A program made the translations under genes and the position numbers. Positions 1 to 6,719 of a stretch of DNA of 39,611 nucleotides are shown here, in pieces (the stretch's first letter is position 1; every line of letters begins with the position of its first letter). The notes beneath the pieces were generated by a model. It did no database searches. It had not been told where the DNA came from and saw only the letters and a list, made by a program, of their open reading frames with translations. The DNA comes from Bacteroidales bacterium UBA6408 (lineage in GTDB: Bacteria; Bacteroidota; Bacteroidia; Bacteroidales; UBA932), in NCBI GenBank assembly GCA_002439805.1, contig DJPQ01000069.1:1-39611 (forward strand), written 5' to 3'.

Positions 1-54
1 ATTTTTGCGTTATTATTTACAGATGGAAGTCTGGGTGAGGTACAACGAATGAGT

Positions 55-462
55 CTATCTGCTGATTTGCAGAAATTCTTCAACGGTATAAACGGGAATC
101 GAGGACATGGAAAAGTCTTTTTTGTTCCTGGTGACTATATATTCGGCCGAGGACAGGATAGAACTCTGATACTGTACAGCATCTTCATAGTCTTTCCAGC
201 TGGAAGACAAGGCTTCGACTGCAGCGGAGCCTTTTAAATCGACGACATCAACAAATGAAGATATTTTCTTCAACGACTCAGAGACTTCGGCATATCCATA
301 TTTGTGCGCCACATACATGGTATTGACGAGAGACAGCGAGGAAAGCATCAATGTAATGTTTCCCATATACCCGAGAGCAAAAAGACGTTGAGCATTCTCA
401 ACGAACCCGGCTCTTGAACAGACCAGGTCTATCAGAACATTTGTGTCAACAAAGACTTTCAT
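55..462 (-). CDS. PIN-domain toxin (VapC-like ribonuclease)
   Basis: A 135-residue protein opening with the typical PIN start MKVFVDTNVLIDLV, where Asp6 (DTNVL) is the first metal-binding acid. Further acids follow, and the C-terminal half carries ILSSAEYIVTRNKKDF, matching the late PIN motif with a conserved Asp (Asp116 or so). PIN toxins of toxin-antitoxin pairs are Mg-dependent ribonucleases. The start codon overlaps the stop of the upstream antitoxin gene by four bases (ATGA), so the two are translationally coupled. Length is normal for VapC. The RNA target cannot be told from sequence. A free-standing PIN nuclease is possible, but the coupled small ribbon-helix-helix-sized partner favours a toxin. 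Confidence 0.85.
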   Translation of the reverse strand: MKVFVDTNVLIDLVCSRAGFVENAQRLFALGYMGNITLMLSSLSLVNTMYVAHKYGYAEVSESLKKISSFVDVVDLKGSAAVEALSSSWKDYEDAVQYQSSILSSAEYIVTRNKKDFSMSSIPVYTVEEFLQISR

Positions 463-710
463 AGGGAATACTTTGTTTCTGCCAAAGCACCGATGCCATT
501 TTCATCAGATGGCACCGAGCTGTCACCGGTTAACGACAAAGTACGAACAAAAGACATGGCGGCATCAAAATCGTCGGCAGGCTTTTCAACTTCCTTCTCA
601 AGAAGCTGTCTGAGCCCGGATTCGATGACATAACGGACACTGACATTATGTTCCCTTGCATAACGCTCCGCTCCTCTATAAATATTGCTGTCAATAGCTA
701 TTGTCGTCAT
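459..710 (-). CDS. antitoxin of the PIN pair (ribbon-helix-helix-like, DUF6364-like)
   Basis: An 83-residue protein starting MTTIAIDSNIYRGAERYARE, followed by a helix, VSVRYVIESGLRQLL, and an acidic tail (EKEVEKPADDFDAAMS). A beta strand plus two helices followed by a toxin-binding tail is the usual ribbon-helix-helix antitoxin plan; the opening resembles DUF6364 antitoxins. I chose the ATG at 708-710 over an in-frame TTG two codons upstream. It precedes and overlaps the PIN toxin gene. Such antitoxins usually bind their own promoter; a TAnnTTTG-type -7 element lies upstream at 740-747. Exact family is inferred from pattern only. Confidence 0.7.
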   Translation of the reverse strand: MTTIAIDSNIYRGAERYAREHNVSVRYVIESGLRQLLEKEVEKPADDFDAAMSFVRTLSLTGDSSVPSDENGIGALAETKYSL

Positions 711-739
711 ATTCAAACTTTTATAGTCACTACTCGGCG

Positions 740-747
740 CAAATATA
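740..747 (-). promoter_or_regulatory. -7 promoter element for the toxin-antitoxin pair
   Basis: On the minus strand the octamer reads TATATTTG, an exact match to the Bacteroidota -7 consensus TAnnTTTG, about 30 bases upstream of the antitoxin ATG. No good -33 TTTG is seen at 19-21 bp. It lies back to back with the plus-strand element at 801-808. Confidence 0.5.
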
Positions 748-800
748 ATATAATTTTCTGACGCGGCATCAGAAGAATCTGATTTTTGCGGAAATCTTTG

Positions 801-808
801 TAATTTTG
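801..808 (+). promoter_or_regulatory. -7 promoter element for nucleosidase-luxS
   Basis: TAATTTTG is an exact TAnnTTTG match located 25 bases before the ATG at 833, placing the transcript start near 812-814. The -33 box is poor. This position argues against an upstream in-frame TTG at 806, which would overlap the promoter element. Confidence 0.5.
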
Positions 809-832
809 CGGCGGTTTGAAAACTATGGGATT

Positions 833-1348
833 ATGATTATACTTGTAGCGACGGATGATGAGCTGAGGCTGGCGAAGAGGCACCTCGGGGGATATGAGAT
901 TGTGAAGACGGGCGTGGGCGCGGGAAACGTGATTCGCGTATGCTCGGAACTGCTTGGGCGTGAGGGGATTCAGGGGGAGAGGATTGTGAACGTGGGATTC
1001 TGCGGGAGCAATTCGATTCCGGTGGGTTCGGTCGTGAAGGTGTCGAGGACTTGGAGGCTGATGGACAATGTGGTGGAGTTCGAGGACTGGAGAAACGGAT
1101 ATGAACTTGCGACGGACGGGGTTCCGTGCTACACGAGCAACTGTTTCGTACTCAGTACGGACATCACCGAGCCTTGCGCGTTCGACATGGAGCTGAACTA
1201 TATGGCGGCATTCCCGCTTCCGTTGGTGGGGGCGGTGAAGATTGTCAGCGACAATCTGTGCCTGGACAAGTATGAGCACAGCATACGGCACTCGGAGGAC
1301 GAGACCTGGAATGATGTGAAGGCAATTCTGAAGGAATTTGAGAAATGA
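833..1348 (+). CDS. nucleoside phosphorylase-family protein, probable SAH/MTA nucleosidase (Pfs-like)
   Basis: A 171-residue protein starting MIILVATDDEL. It shows the phosphorylase superfamily pattern: a glycine-rich segment KTGVGAGN (residues 25-32), IVNVGFCGSN (51-60, the phosphate/ribose loop region), DMELNYMAAF (118-127, where MTAN enzymes have the ribose-binding Met-Glu), and VGAVKIVSDN (132-141), whose Asp140 matches the catalytic acid. Pfs cleaves S-adenosylhomocysteine to adenine and S-ribosylhomocysteine, the substrate of LuxS, and luxS starts 32 bases downstream on the same strand. The protein is clearly shorter than typical Pfs (about 230 residues), so substrate assignment rests on context. 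The ATG at 833 is preferred to a TTG at 806 that sits inside the promoter. Confidence 0.75.
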   Translation: MIILVATDDELRLAKRHLGGYEIVKTGVGAGNVIRVCSELLGREGIQGERIVNVGFCGSNSIPVGSVVKVSRTWRLMDNVVEFEDWRNGYELATDGVPCYTSNCFVLSTDITEPCAFDMELNYMAAFPLPLVGAVKIVSDNLCLDKYEHSIRHSEDETWNDVKAILKEFEK

Positions 1349-1379
1349 AGCGGATTTGAGAAACCTGAATATAGAGAAT

Positions 1380-1850
1380 ATGGAAAAGGAAGTGAAAGTC
1401 GAGAGCTTTACCTTTGACCACAGGAAGGTGAAGGCTCCTTATGTGAGACGGTGCTGCGTCCTGCCCGGCCAGCACGGGGACAAAGTGACGAAGTTCGACC
1501 TGCGGTTCTGCCAGCCGAACAGGGAGGCGCTGGAGACGGCTACCCTGCACGGACTGGAGCACCTGCTGGCGGAGAACCTGCGCAGGCACATTGACGGGGT
1601 AATTGACCTGAGCCCGATGGGATGTCGGACGGGCTACTATGTGACCGCATGGGGAGAGCGGGACGTGCGCGAGATGAGGGATGCCCTCGTAGCCGCCCTG
1701 AACGATGTGCTTGAGGCGACCGAAATCCCCGCCGCCAACGAAATCCAGTGCGGGAATTACAGAGACCTCTCCCTTGACGGGGCACAGGCCGCTGCACAAA
1801 AGGCGCTTGCCGCCGGATTTTCGCTTGACCCATTTGAGAGAAAATTATAA
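1380..1850 (+). CDS. luxS: S-ribosylhomocysteine lyase LuxS
   Basis: A 156-residue protein with all LuxS hallmarks: N-terminal VESFTFDH (residues 7-14), FDLRFCQPN (39-47), the metal-binding HxxEH as HGLEH (57-61), MGCRTGYY (80-87) with the catalytic-site Cys82, and the third metal ligand Cys124 in QCGNYRDL. LuxS is a metal-dependent cytoplasmic enzyme that splits S-ribosylhomocysteine into homocysteine and DPD, the precursor of autoinducer-2. I chose the ATG at 1380, which gives the usual family N-terminus; a TTG 42 bases upstream would add 14 unrelated residues overlapping the nucleosidase gene. It forms a two-step SAH recycling pair with the upstream gene, probably one transcript. Confidence 0.96.
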   Translation: MEKEVKVESFTFDHRKVKAPYVRRCCVLPGQHGDKVTKFDLRFCQPNREALETATLHGLEHLLAENLRRHIDGVIDLSPMGCRTGYYVTAWGERDVREMRDALVAALNDVLEATEIPAANEIQCGNYRDLSLDGAQAAAQKALAAGFSLDPFERKL

Positions 1851-1852
1851 AA

Positions 1853-1874
1853 GGGAGCCGTTTTCACGACTCCC
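1853..1874 (+). terminator. weak stem-loop after luxS
   Basis: GGGAG (1853-1857) pairs with CTCCC (1870-1874), with an inner CGT/ACG pairing, three bases after the luxS stop. No run of T follows, so it is at best a weak terminator or a 3' end stabiliser. Confidence 0.35.
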
Positions 1875-1923
1875 CAACCGGAGGTAAAATCAGAGCACCC
1901 GAAAGTGCAGTCTCATCCAATAA

Positions 1924-2076
1924 CTACTCTGCGCCACACACGCGTCTATAGTATGAACGGACTTTCTCTTTTTTACCAAAGCGAATGCGGGTATAACCCT
2001 TAACTTTGATAAAAACTGGTATTCTGGCTTCTATAAGAATCCTGATACCTGCACTAGAAGATTCCCTTTTTGACAT
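1924..2076 (-). CDS. candidate small basic protein (50 aa), unknown function
   Basis: Reading the minus strand in the 420-bp space between luxS and groEL gives an uninterrupted ATG-to-TAG frame of 50 codons. The product starts MSKRESSSAGIRILIEARIP and continues with VKGYTRIRFGKKEKVRSYYR, a strongly basic, aromatic-rich tail followed by RVCGAE. The composition looks like a protein rather than a random frame, and some short Bacteroidota proteins carry similar VxGYxR...VRSYxR segments, but I cannot name a family. It lies downstream of groEL past a strong terminator, so it would need its own promoter; I see none that is convincing. It is the only candidate gene in this stretch; the remaining bases 1875-1923 and 2077-2146 show nothing recognisable. 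Confidence 0.4.
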   Translation of the reverse strand: MSKRESSSAGIRILIEARIPVFIKVKGYTRIRFGKKEKVRSYYRRVCGAE

Positions 2077-2146
2077 ATTAAGTAAAATAGACTAACTGCA
2101 AAGGAACTTCTGGCGGTTTCCAGTATCTACATCTCCGGTTCTGTTT

Positions 2147-2184
2147 CAAAAAAAAGACACTTCAGGTGTGGAGCCGAAGTGCCT
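2147..2184 (-). terminator. rho-independent terminator of groES-groEL
   Basis: On the minus strand, nine bases AGGCACTTC pair with GAAGTGTCT (one G-U), with a 12-base loop, followed by eight T. It lies 86 bases beyond the groEL stop. The plus strand also shows a short T-rich tail after the stem, so it may work weakly in both directions. Confidence 0.8.
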
Positions 2185-2269
2185 TTTCTTATTGTTAGTC
2201 CAGGACTTAATATGTCACTGCAAAGGTACAAATATTATTTATATCTGCAACATCTTATCGCATAATTTT

Positions 2270-3898
2270 TTACATCATACCGCCCATTCCTGCGCCTGCC
2301 GGCATCGCAGGAACTTCCTTTTCAGGAATGTCAGCGATTGCGCACTCGGTGGTGAGGAACATTCCGGCAACTGACGCCGCGTTCTCAAGAGCCACGCGAG
2401 AAACCTTGGTAGGGTCAATCACGCCTGCCTCGAACATATTCACATACTCCTCGGTGCGGGCGTTGAATCCGAAATCGCCCTTGCCCTCGCGAATCTTGTT
2501 GACAATCACGCTGCCCTCAAGACCTGCATTGGCTGCAATCTGACGGAGAGGCTCCTCGATTGCGGCGGCCACGATGTGAATACCGGTGGTCTCATCCTCG
2601 TTGTCGCCCTTGAGGTTCTTCAGAGCCTCGGCTGCACGGATATATGCGACTCCGCCGCCCGGCACGATGCCTTCCTCGACAGCCGCACGGGTCGCGTTGA
2701 GAGCGTCCTCGACACGGTCTTTCTTCTCCTTCATCTCAACCTCGGTCGTCGCGCCGACATAGAGGACCGCCACACCGCCGGCGAGCTTGCCGAGACGCTC
2801 CTGAAGCTTCTCGCGGTCGTAGTCGGAAGTCGTGCCCTCAATCTGCTTGCGGATGAGGTTAGCACGCTCGGTGATGGCTTCCTTGTCGCCCTGACCGTTC
2901 ACGATTGTAGTGTTCTCCTTGGTGATGACAACCTTCTCGGCGTGTCCGAGCATATCCGGAGTGCAGTTTTCAAGGGTGAATCCCCTCTCCTCGGACACTA
3001 CGATGCCGCCGGTAAGGGTGGCGATGTCCTGAAGCATCTCCTTCCTTCTGTCGCCGAAGCCCGGAGCCTTGACGGCCACAATCTTGAGCGTGCCGCGGAG
3101 CTTGTTCACAACGAGGGTCGTAAGAGCCTCACCATCAACATCCTCGGCAATAATCAGAAGTGACTTGCCTTCCCTAGCAATCGGTTCGAGGATAGGAAGA
3201 AGATCCTTCATCGTCGAAACCTTCTTGTCCGTGATGAGGATGCTCGGAGCGTCAAGCACGGCCTCCATCTTGTCGCCGTTGGTCATGAAGTAAGGAGAGA
3301 TGTAGCCTCTGTCGAACTGCATGCCCTCGACAACCTTGACCTCAGTCTCAGTGCCCTTTGCCTCCTCGACGGTAATCACGCCGTCTTTCTTCACCTTTGA
3401 CATCGCGTCGGCGATGAGCTTTCCGATGTAGCTGTCATTGTTGGCCGAGATGGTGCCGACCTGCTCAATCTTCGCATAGTTGTCGCCGACCTCCTGGGAC
3501 TGCTCCCTGAGGTTTGCGACGACGGCGGTGACGGCCTTGTCGATACCCCTCTTGAGGTCCATCGGGTTAGCGCCTGCGGTGACATTCTTCAGACCGACAT
3601 TGATGATGGCCTGTGCAAGCACCGTTGCCGTGGTTGTGCCGTCGCCGGCCTGCTCGTTAGTCTTGGAAGCGACTTCCTTGACCATCTGCGCGCCCATATT
3701 GGCGAACCTGTCCTCCAGCTCGACTTCCTTTGCCACAGTGACACCGTCCTTGGTTACCTGCGGAGCACCGAACTTCTTGTCGATTACGACATTACGTCCC
3801 TTAGGGCCGAGCGTAACCTTCACTGCATTAGCCAATGCGTCAGCGCCTTCCTTCATCTGGGCGCGAGCATCGATATTGAATTTTATTTCCTTTGCCAT
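2270..3898 (-). CDS. groEL: chaperonin GroEL (60 kDa subunit)
   Basis: A 542-residue full-length GroEL. Clear family segments include NVVIDKKFGAPQVTKDGVTV near residues 37-56, the ATP-site motif GDGTTTATVLA (around residues 85-95), apical-domain GYISPYFMTN (about 199-208), and a C-terminal tail ending GAGMGGMM, the flexible glycine-methionine repeat that lines the folding chamber. GroEL forms the double seven-member ring that folds cytosolic proteins with ATP and the GroES lid. It follows groES on the same strand with 68 bases between, and that gap holds a copy of the dispersed repeat described at 3905-3966. A strong terminator follows at 2147-2184. Confidence 0.99.
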   Translation of the reverse strand: MAKEIKFNIDARAQMKEGADALANAVKVTLGPKGRNVVIDKKFGAPQVTKDGVTVAKEVELEDRFANMGAQMVKEVASKTNEQAGDGTTTATVLAQAIINVGLKNVTAGANPMDLKRGIDKAVTAVVANLREQSQEVGDNYAKIEQVGTISANNDSYIGKLIADAMSKVKKDGVITVEEAKGTETEVKVVEGMQFDRGYISPYFMTNGDKMEAVLDAPSILITDKKVSTMKDLLPILEPIAREGKSLLIIAEDVDGEALTTLVVNKLRGTLKIVAVKAPGFGDRRKEMLQDIATLTGGIVVSEERGFTLENCTPDMLGHAEKVVITKENTTIVNGQGDKEAITERANLIRKQIEGTTSDYDREKLQERLGKLAGGVAVLYVGATTEVEMKEKKDRVEDALNATRAAVEEGIVPGGGVAYIRAAEALKNLKGDNEDETTGIHIVAAAIEEPLRQIAANAGLEGSVIVNKIREGKGDFGFNARTEEYVNMFEAGVIDPTKVSRVALENAASVAGMFLTTECAIADIPEKEVPAMPAGAGMGGMM

Positions 3899-3904
3899 AA
3901 TAAT

Positions 3905-3966
3905 ATTTTTTGTTCGTCTTTTTTGCCTATATCCGCCTTCTCATCGGTCGCATACACCCGGTATGC
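3905..3966 (-). repeat. dispersed hairpin repeat, copy A (5'-truncated), between groES and groEL
   Basis: On the minus strand the copy begins directly after the groES stop codon with the central hairpin GCATAC-CGGGT-GTATGC (3950-3966), then GACCGATGAGAAGGC and a GATATAGGC/AAAAAAGAC segment shared with the other copies. The left half present in copies B, C and D (GAGGATAGATTT...GAAGAGGGA) is absent. The hairpin arms are perfectly paired although their sequence differs from copies B and D. Confidence 0.8.
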
Positions 3967-4233
3967 TTAGATGATTGCCAAAATGTCCGACTGTTTCATG
4001 ATGAGGTATTTCTTCTCATCATAAGTGACTTCGGTCCCGGCATATTTGCCATAGAGAACGACATCTCCAACCTTGACTTCCATCTCAACATCCTTTGTGC
4101 CCGGGCCGACCGCGATTACGGTTCCCTGCTGCGGTTTCTCCTTCGCTGTGTCAGGAATATAGAGTCCTGAAGCTGTCTTGGTCTCCGCCTCTTTAGGCTC
4201 AACGACCACTCTGTCTGCCAATGGCTTTATCAT
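3967..4233 (-). CDS. groES: co-chaperonin GroES (10 kDa)
   Basis: An 88-residue protein starting MIKPLADRVVVEPKEAETKT, with the mobile-loop region TASGLYIPDTAKEKPQQG (about residues 20-37), then GTVIAVGPG and DVVLYGKYAGTEV, all diagnostic of GroES. It forms the heptameric lid of GroEL in the cytoplasm. It is the first gene of the groESL operon. Upstream lies a short inverted repeat (4267-4280); no CIRCE operator is visible, and I see no clear TAnnTTTG promoter on this strand. Confidence 0.98.
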   Translation of the reverse strand: MIKPLADRVVVEPKEAETKTASGLYIPDTAKEKPQQGTVIAVGPGTKDVEMEVKVGDVVLYGKYAGTEVTYDEKKYLIMKQSDILAII

Positions 4234-4266
4234 AATTATAGTATTTTAAGTGTTATACTTCATTGT

Positions 4267-4280
4267 GTCCCGCGTGGGAC
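4267..4280. promoter_or_regulatory. short inverted repeat upstream of groES
   Basis: GTCCC-GCGT-GGGAC lies about 34 bases upstream of the groES ATG. It could be a leader hairpin or an operator for heat-shock control. It is not the CIRCE sequence. Only the symmetry supports it. Confidence 0.3.
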
Positions 4281-4403
4281 GACCAGTGGAAAAGACAAAC
4301 AAAGTGCCAGCGGCCAAAGACTGACAATTTGTCACTTTCACATCTCCAAAGCTGCTCGGAGCACAGAATTTTCACTTTTGAGAAAGCGAAAATTCATATA
4401 TTT

Positions 4404-4435
4404 TTTGCTTTTCCAAAAGCGAATCCATATTTTTG
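4404..4435 (+). promoter_or_regulatory. promoter of the nitroreductase gene
   Basis: TTTG at 4404-4407, a 20-base spacer, then TATTTTTG at 4428-4435: an exact match to the Bacteroidota promoter TTTG-N19/21-TAnnTTTG. Expected transcript start is near 4440, leaving a leader of about 75 bases before the ATG at 4516. Confidence 0.75.
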
Positions 4436-4515
4436 CGGACGAGAGCCGAGTCCTCTCCGTGAATTAAGCCTCACACGTAGAAACGGGGAAAAAGCCTATA
4501 AAACAAGTACATAGA

Positions 4516-5103
4516 ATGAAACGATTTGTAAAACTGCTCGCCGTGGCGGGCGCAACATTTATCGCAATGACATCATGCAGCAACAACTCTACGGTTCAGA
4601 GCACTGACGCGGTTCTGGACAACATCTTCGCGCGCAAGTCCGTGCGCAAGTTCACTTCCGAGCCGGTTTCCGAGAAACAGGTCGAGACTCTGCTCAAGGC
4701 GGCAATGGCAGCCCCGAGCGCACTGAACAAACAGCCTTGGAGGTTCGTGGTGGTGACTGACAAGGAAAAGCTCGCGTCCATGGCGGAGAAGATGCCTTAT
4801 GCCCGGCTCGACACGGCCCCGCTCGCCATCGTAGTCTGCGGAGACACGTCCGTCAGCGAGAAATTCTGGACGCATGACTGCTCGGCAGCAACCGAGAACC
4901 TGCTGCTCGCGGCAGAAGCAATGGGACTCGGGGCTGTATGGACGGCGGCGTCGGACGGAGAGCGCACGGAAACAGTCCGCGAAGCCCTCGCCCTGCCGTC
5001 ATACATCCACCCTCTCTGCGTGGTTCCTGTCGGCCATCCGGACGGCGACTTCCAGCCTAAGGACAAGTGGGATCCGACGAAGATTCACTACGACAGGTGG
5101 TAA
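4516..5103 (+). CDS. nitroreductase-family lipoprotein
   Basis: A 195-residue protein. The N-terminus (MKRFVKLLAVAGATFIAMTS followed by Cys21) is a lipoprotein signal peptide. The body is a nitroreductase-fold FMN enzyme: IFARKSVRKF (about 38-47) is the FMN-phosphate-binding arginine/serine region, AMAAPSALNKQPW (68-80) matches the family APSxxNxQPW signature, and MGLGAVWTA (about 136-144) is the second flavin loop. Such enzymes reduce nitro groups, quinones or flavins with NAD(P)H, or carry out related chemistry. Most relatives are cytoplasmic, so export as a lipoprotein is unusual and leaves the electron donor unclear. Single-gene unit with its own promoter. Confidence 0.88.
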   Translation: MKRFVKLLAVAGATFIAMTSCSNNSTVQSTDAVLDNIFARKSVRKFTSEPVSEKQVETLLKAAMAAPSALNKQPWRFVVVTDKEKLASMAEKMPYARLDTAPLAIVVCGDTSVSEKFWTHDCSAATENLLLAAEAMGLGAVWTAASDGERTETVREALALPSYIHPLCVVPVGHPDGDFQPKDKWDPTKIHYDRW

Positions 5104-5240
5104 CGGCGGGAGTTCTTATGGAGTCTCACGCATAGGAAGCCCTGATGAGTCAGAAGCCACATCAAATTACCTATGTCAGATTATTTAACCTCCAATAACT
5201 GAATGTCAGGTAAGACTATGCTATTGCCGCAGTTTACTGC

Positions 5241-6569
5241 CTACCACCGGTTCAGGGGCATGCCGAGGGTCATCTTGTGGACCTTGTCGGCGGCGGCGCT
5301 TAGGACGGACTCGTAGTCGGAGCGGCCTTCTTCAGTCCTGCCGGCGAGGAGGTCGAGGTGGCGGGCGGCGTTGTCAAGGACGGTGTCGATGAGCTCGACC
5401 ATCCATTCCATGTCCTTTTCAACGAAGCCGCGTGATGTGACTGCGGGGGTGCCGACGCGAAGTCCTGAGGTGGAGAACGGAGTGCGGGAGTCGAACGGGA
5501 CCATGTTCTTGTTCACGGTTATGTCAGCCTTGCCAAGTTCTTTCTCGGCCATCTTGCCGGTCAGGTCGGGGAACTTGGTGCGCAGGTCGATGAGCATCAG
5601 GTGGTTGTCCGTGCCGCCGGAGACAATTTTGTAGCCTCGGCGGATGAAGCCCTCGCACATCGCGGAGGCGTTGGCGAGCACCTGCTTCTGATAATCCACG
5701 AACTCAGGCTGCTGTGCCTCGAAGAAAGCCACGGCCTTTGCGGCGATGCAGTGCTCAAGAGGACCGCCCTGAACACCGGGGAAAACGGTGGAGTTGATAA
5801 TCTGAGACATCTTCTTGATCTCGCCCTTGTTGGTCTTGAGTCCCCACGGGTTGTCGAAGTCCTTGCCTATGAGTATGACTCCGCCTCGGGGGCCGCGCAG
5901 GGTCTTGTGCGTGGTGGAGGTCACGATGTGGGCGTATTTCACGGGGTTGCTGAGCAGCCCGGCGGCGATGATGCCGGCCGTGTGCGCCATGTCAATCATG
6001 AGGATGGCTCCCACCTTGTCGGCTATCTCCCTCATCCTCGCGTAGTTCCATTCGCGGGAATAGGCCGATGCCCCGCCGATGATGAGCTTCGGACGGGTTT
6101 CGAGAGCCTTGGCCTCCATCGCGTCGTAGTCAATCTTGCCGGTGCGCTCGTCAAGGCCGTAGGAAACGGCGTGGTAGAGGATGCCGGACATATTCACCGG
6201 CGAGCCGTGGGTGAGGTGGCCGCCGTGCGCGAGGTCGAGACCCATAAAAGTGTCGCCGGGCCTGAGGCAGGCCATCATCACGGCCATGTTCGCCTGGGCG
6301 CCGGAGTGCGGCTGGACATTGGCATATTCCGCCCCGTAAATCTGGCAGAGGCGGTCGATGGCAAGCTGCTCTATCTTGTCGATGACCGCGCAGCCTCCGT
6401 AATATCTCGCGTCGGGATAGCCCTCGGCATATTTGTTCGTGCAGACAGAACCAAGCGCTTCAAGCACCTGATTGCTGACATAGTTTTCAGAGGCTATGAG
6501 TTCAAGTCCCGATGTCTGACGCTCCTCCTCTTCCCGAAGAAGCTCAAAAATTGATATGTCCTGTTTCAT
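5241..6569 (-). CDS. glyA: serine hydroxymethyltransferase
   Basis: A 442-residue PLP enzyme that interconverts serine and glycine using tetrahydrofolate. Diagnostic segments: SGLELIASENYVS near the N-terminus, NVQPHSGAQANMAVM, the active-site lysine in TSTTHKTLRGPRGG, and VFPGVQGGPLEH. I start at the ATG (6567-6569) giving MKQDISIFELLREEEERQ, the normal family start; an upstream in-frame start would add 25 non-homologous residues. The C-terminus MTLGMPLNRW is also typical. A TAATTTTG element on this strand (6644-6651) lies 75 bases upstream. It is divergent from the RNA methylase gene. The 137-bp space beyond its stop holds nothing I recognise. Confidence 0.98.
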   Translation of the reverse strand: MKQDISIFELLREEEERQTSGLELIASENYVSNQVLEALGSVCTNKYAEGYPDARYYGGCAVIDKIEQLAIDRLCQIYGAEYANVQPHSGAQANMAVMMACLRPGDTFMGLDLAHGGHLTHGSPVNMSGILYHAVSYGLDERTGKIDYDAMEAKALETRPKLIIGGASAYSREWNYARMREIADKVGAILMIDMAHTAGIIAAGLLSNPVKYAHIVTSTTHKTLRGPRGGVILIGKDFDNPWGLKTNKGEIKKMSQIINSTVFPGVQGGPLEHCIAAKAVAFFEAQQPEFVDYQKQVLANASAMCEGFIRRGYKIVSGGTDNHLMLIDLRTKFPDLTGKMAEKELGKADITVNKNMVPFDSRTPFSTSGLRVGTPAVTSRGFVEKDMEWMVELIDTVLDNAARHLDLLAGRTEEGRSDYESVLSAAADKVHKMTLGMPLNRW

Positions 6570-6643
6570 ATAGAATCGCGTGTTTTCAGGTATTTTCCGA
6601 GCCGCAGACCGCAGAGGTGCAGCATTCCGTAATTTTATCCCCA

Positions 6644-6651
6644 CAAAATTA
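6644..6651 (-). promoter_or_regulatory. -7 promoter element of glyA
   Basis: Minus strand reads TAATTTTG, exact TAnnTTTG. Predicted transcript start near 6637 and a leader of about 68 bases. The -33 region is A/T-rich with no clear TTTG. Confidence 0.5.
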
Positions 6652-6671
6652 CTCTTAATTTTTATTTTAAC

Positions 6672-6679
6672 TACCTTTG
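6672..6679 (+). promoter_or_regulatory. -7 promoter element of the SpoU methylase gene
   Basis: TACCTTTG is an exact TAnnTTTG match. The transcript should start near 6684, which excludes the in-frame GTG at 6681 as start codon and supports the ATG at 6720. Only 20 bases separate it from the divergent glyA element. Confidence 0.55.
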
Positions 6680-6719
6680 CGTGGCAAATAAGTTATCAAC
6701 AAGGGTAAGAATATTTCGT

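Noticed and set aside
1851..2146. A structured RNA (6S, tmRNA, RNase P RNA, SRP RNA) in the luxS-groEL gap
   Set aside because: None of the conserved signatures I know for these RNAs is present on either strand; only a small open frame is seen.
6681..6719. GTG start for the SpoU methylase adding 13 residues
   Set aside because: It lies at or before the expected transcript start, two bases after the -7 element; ATG 6720 fits better.
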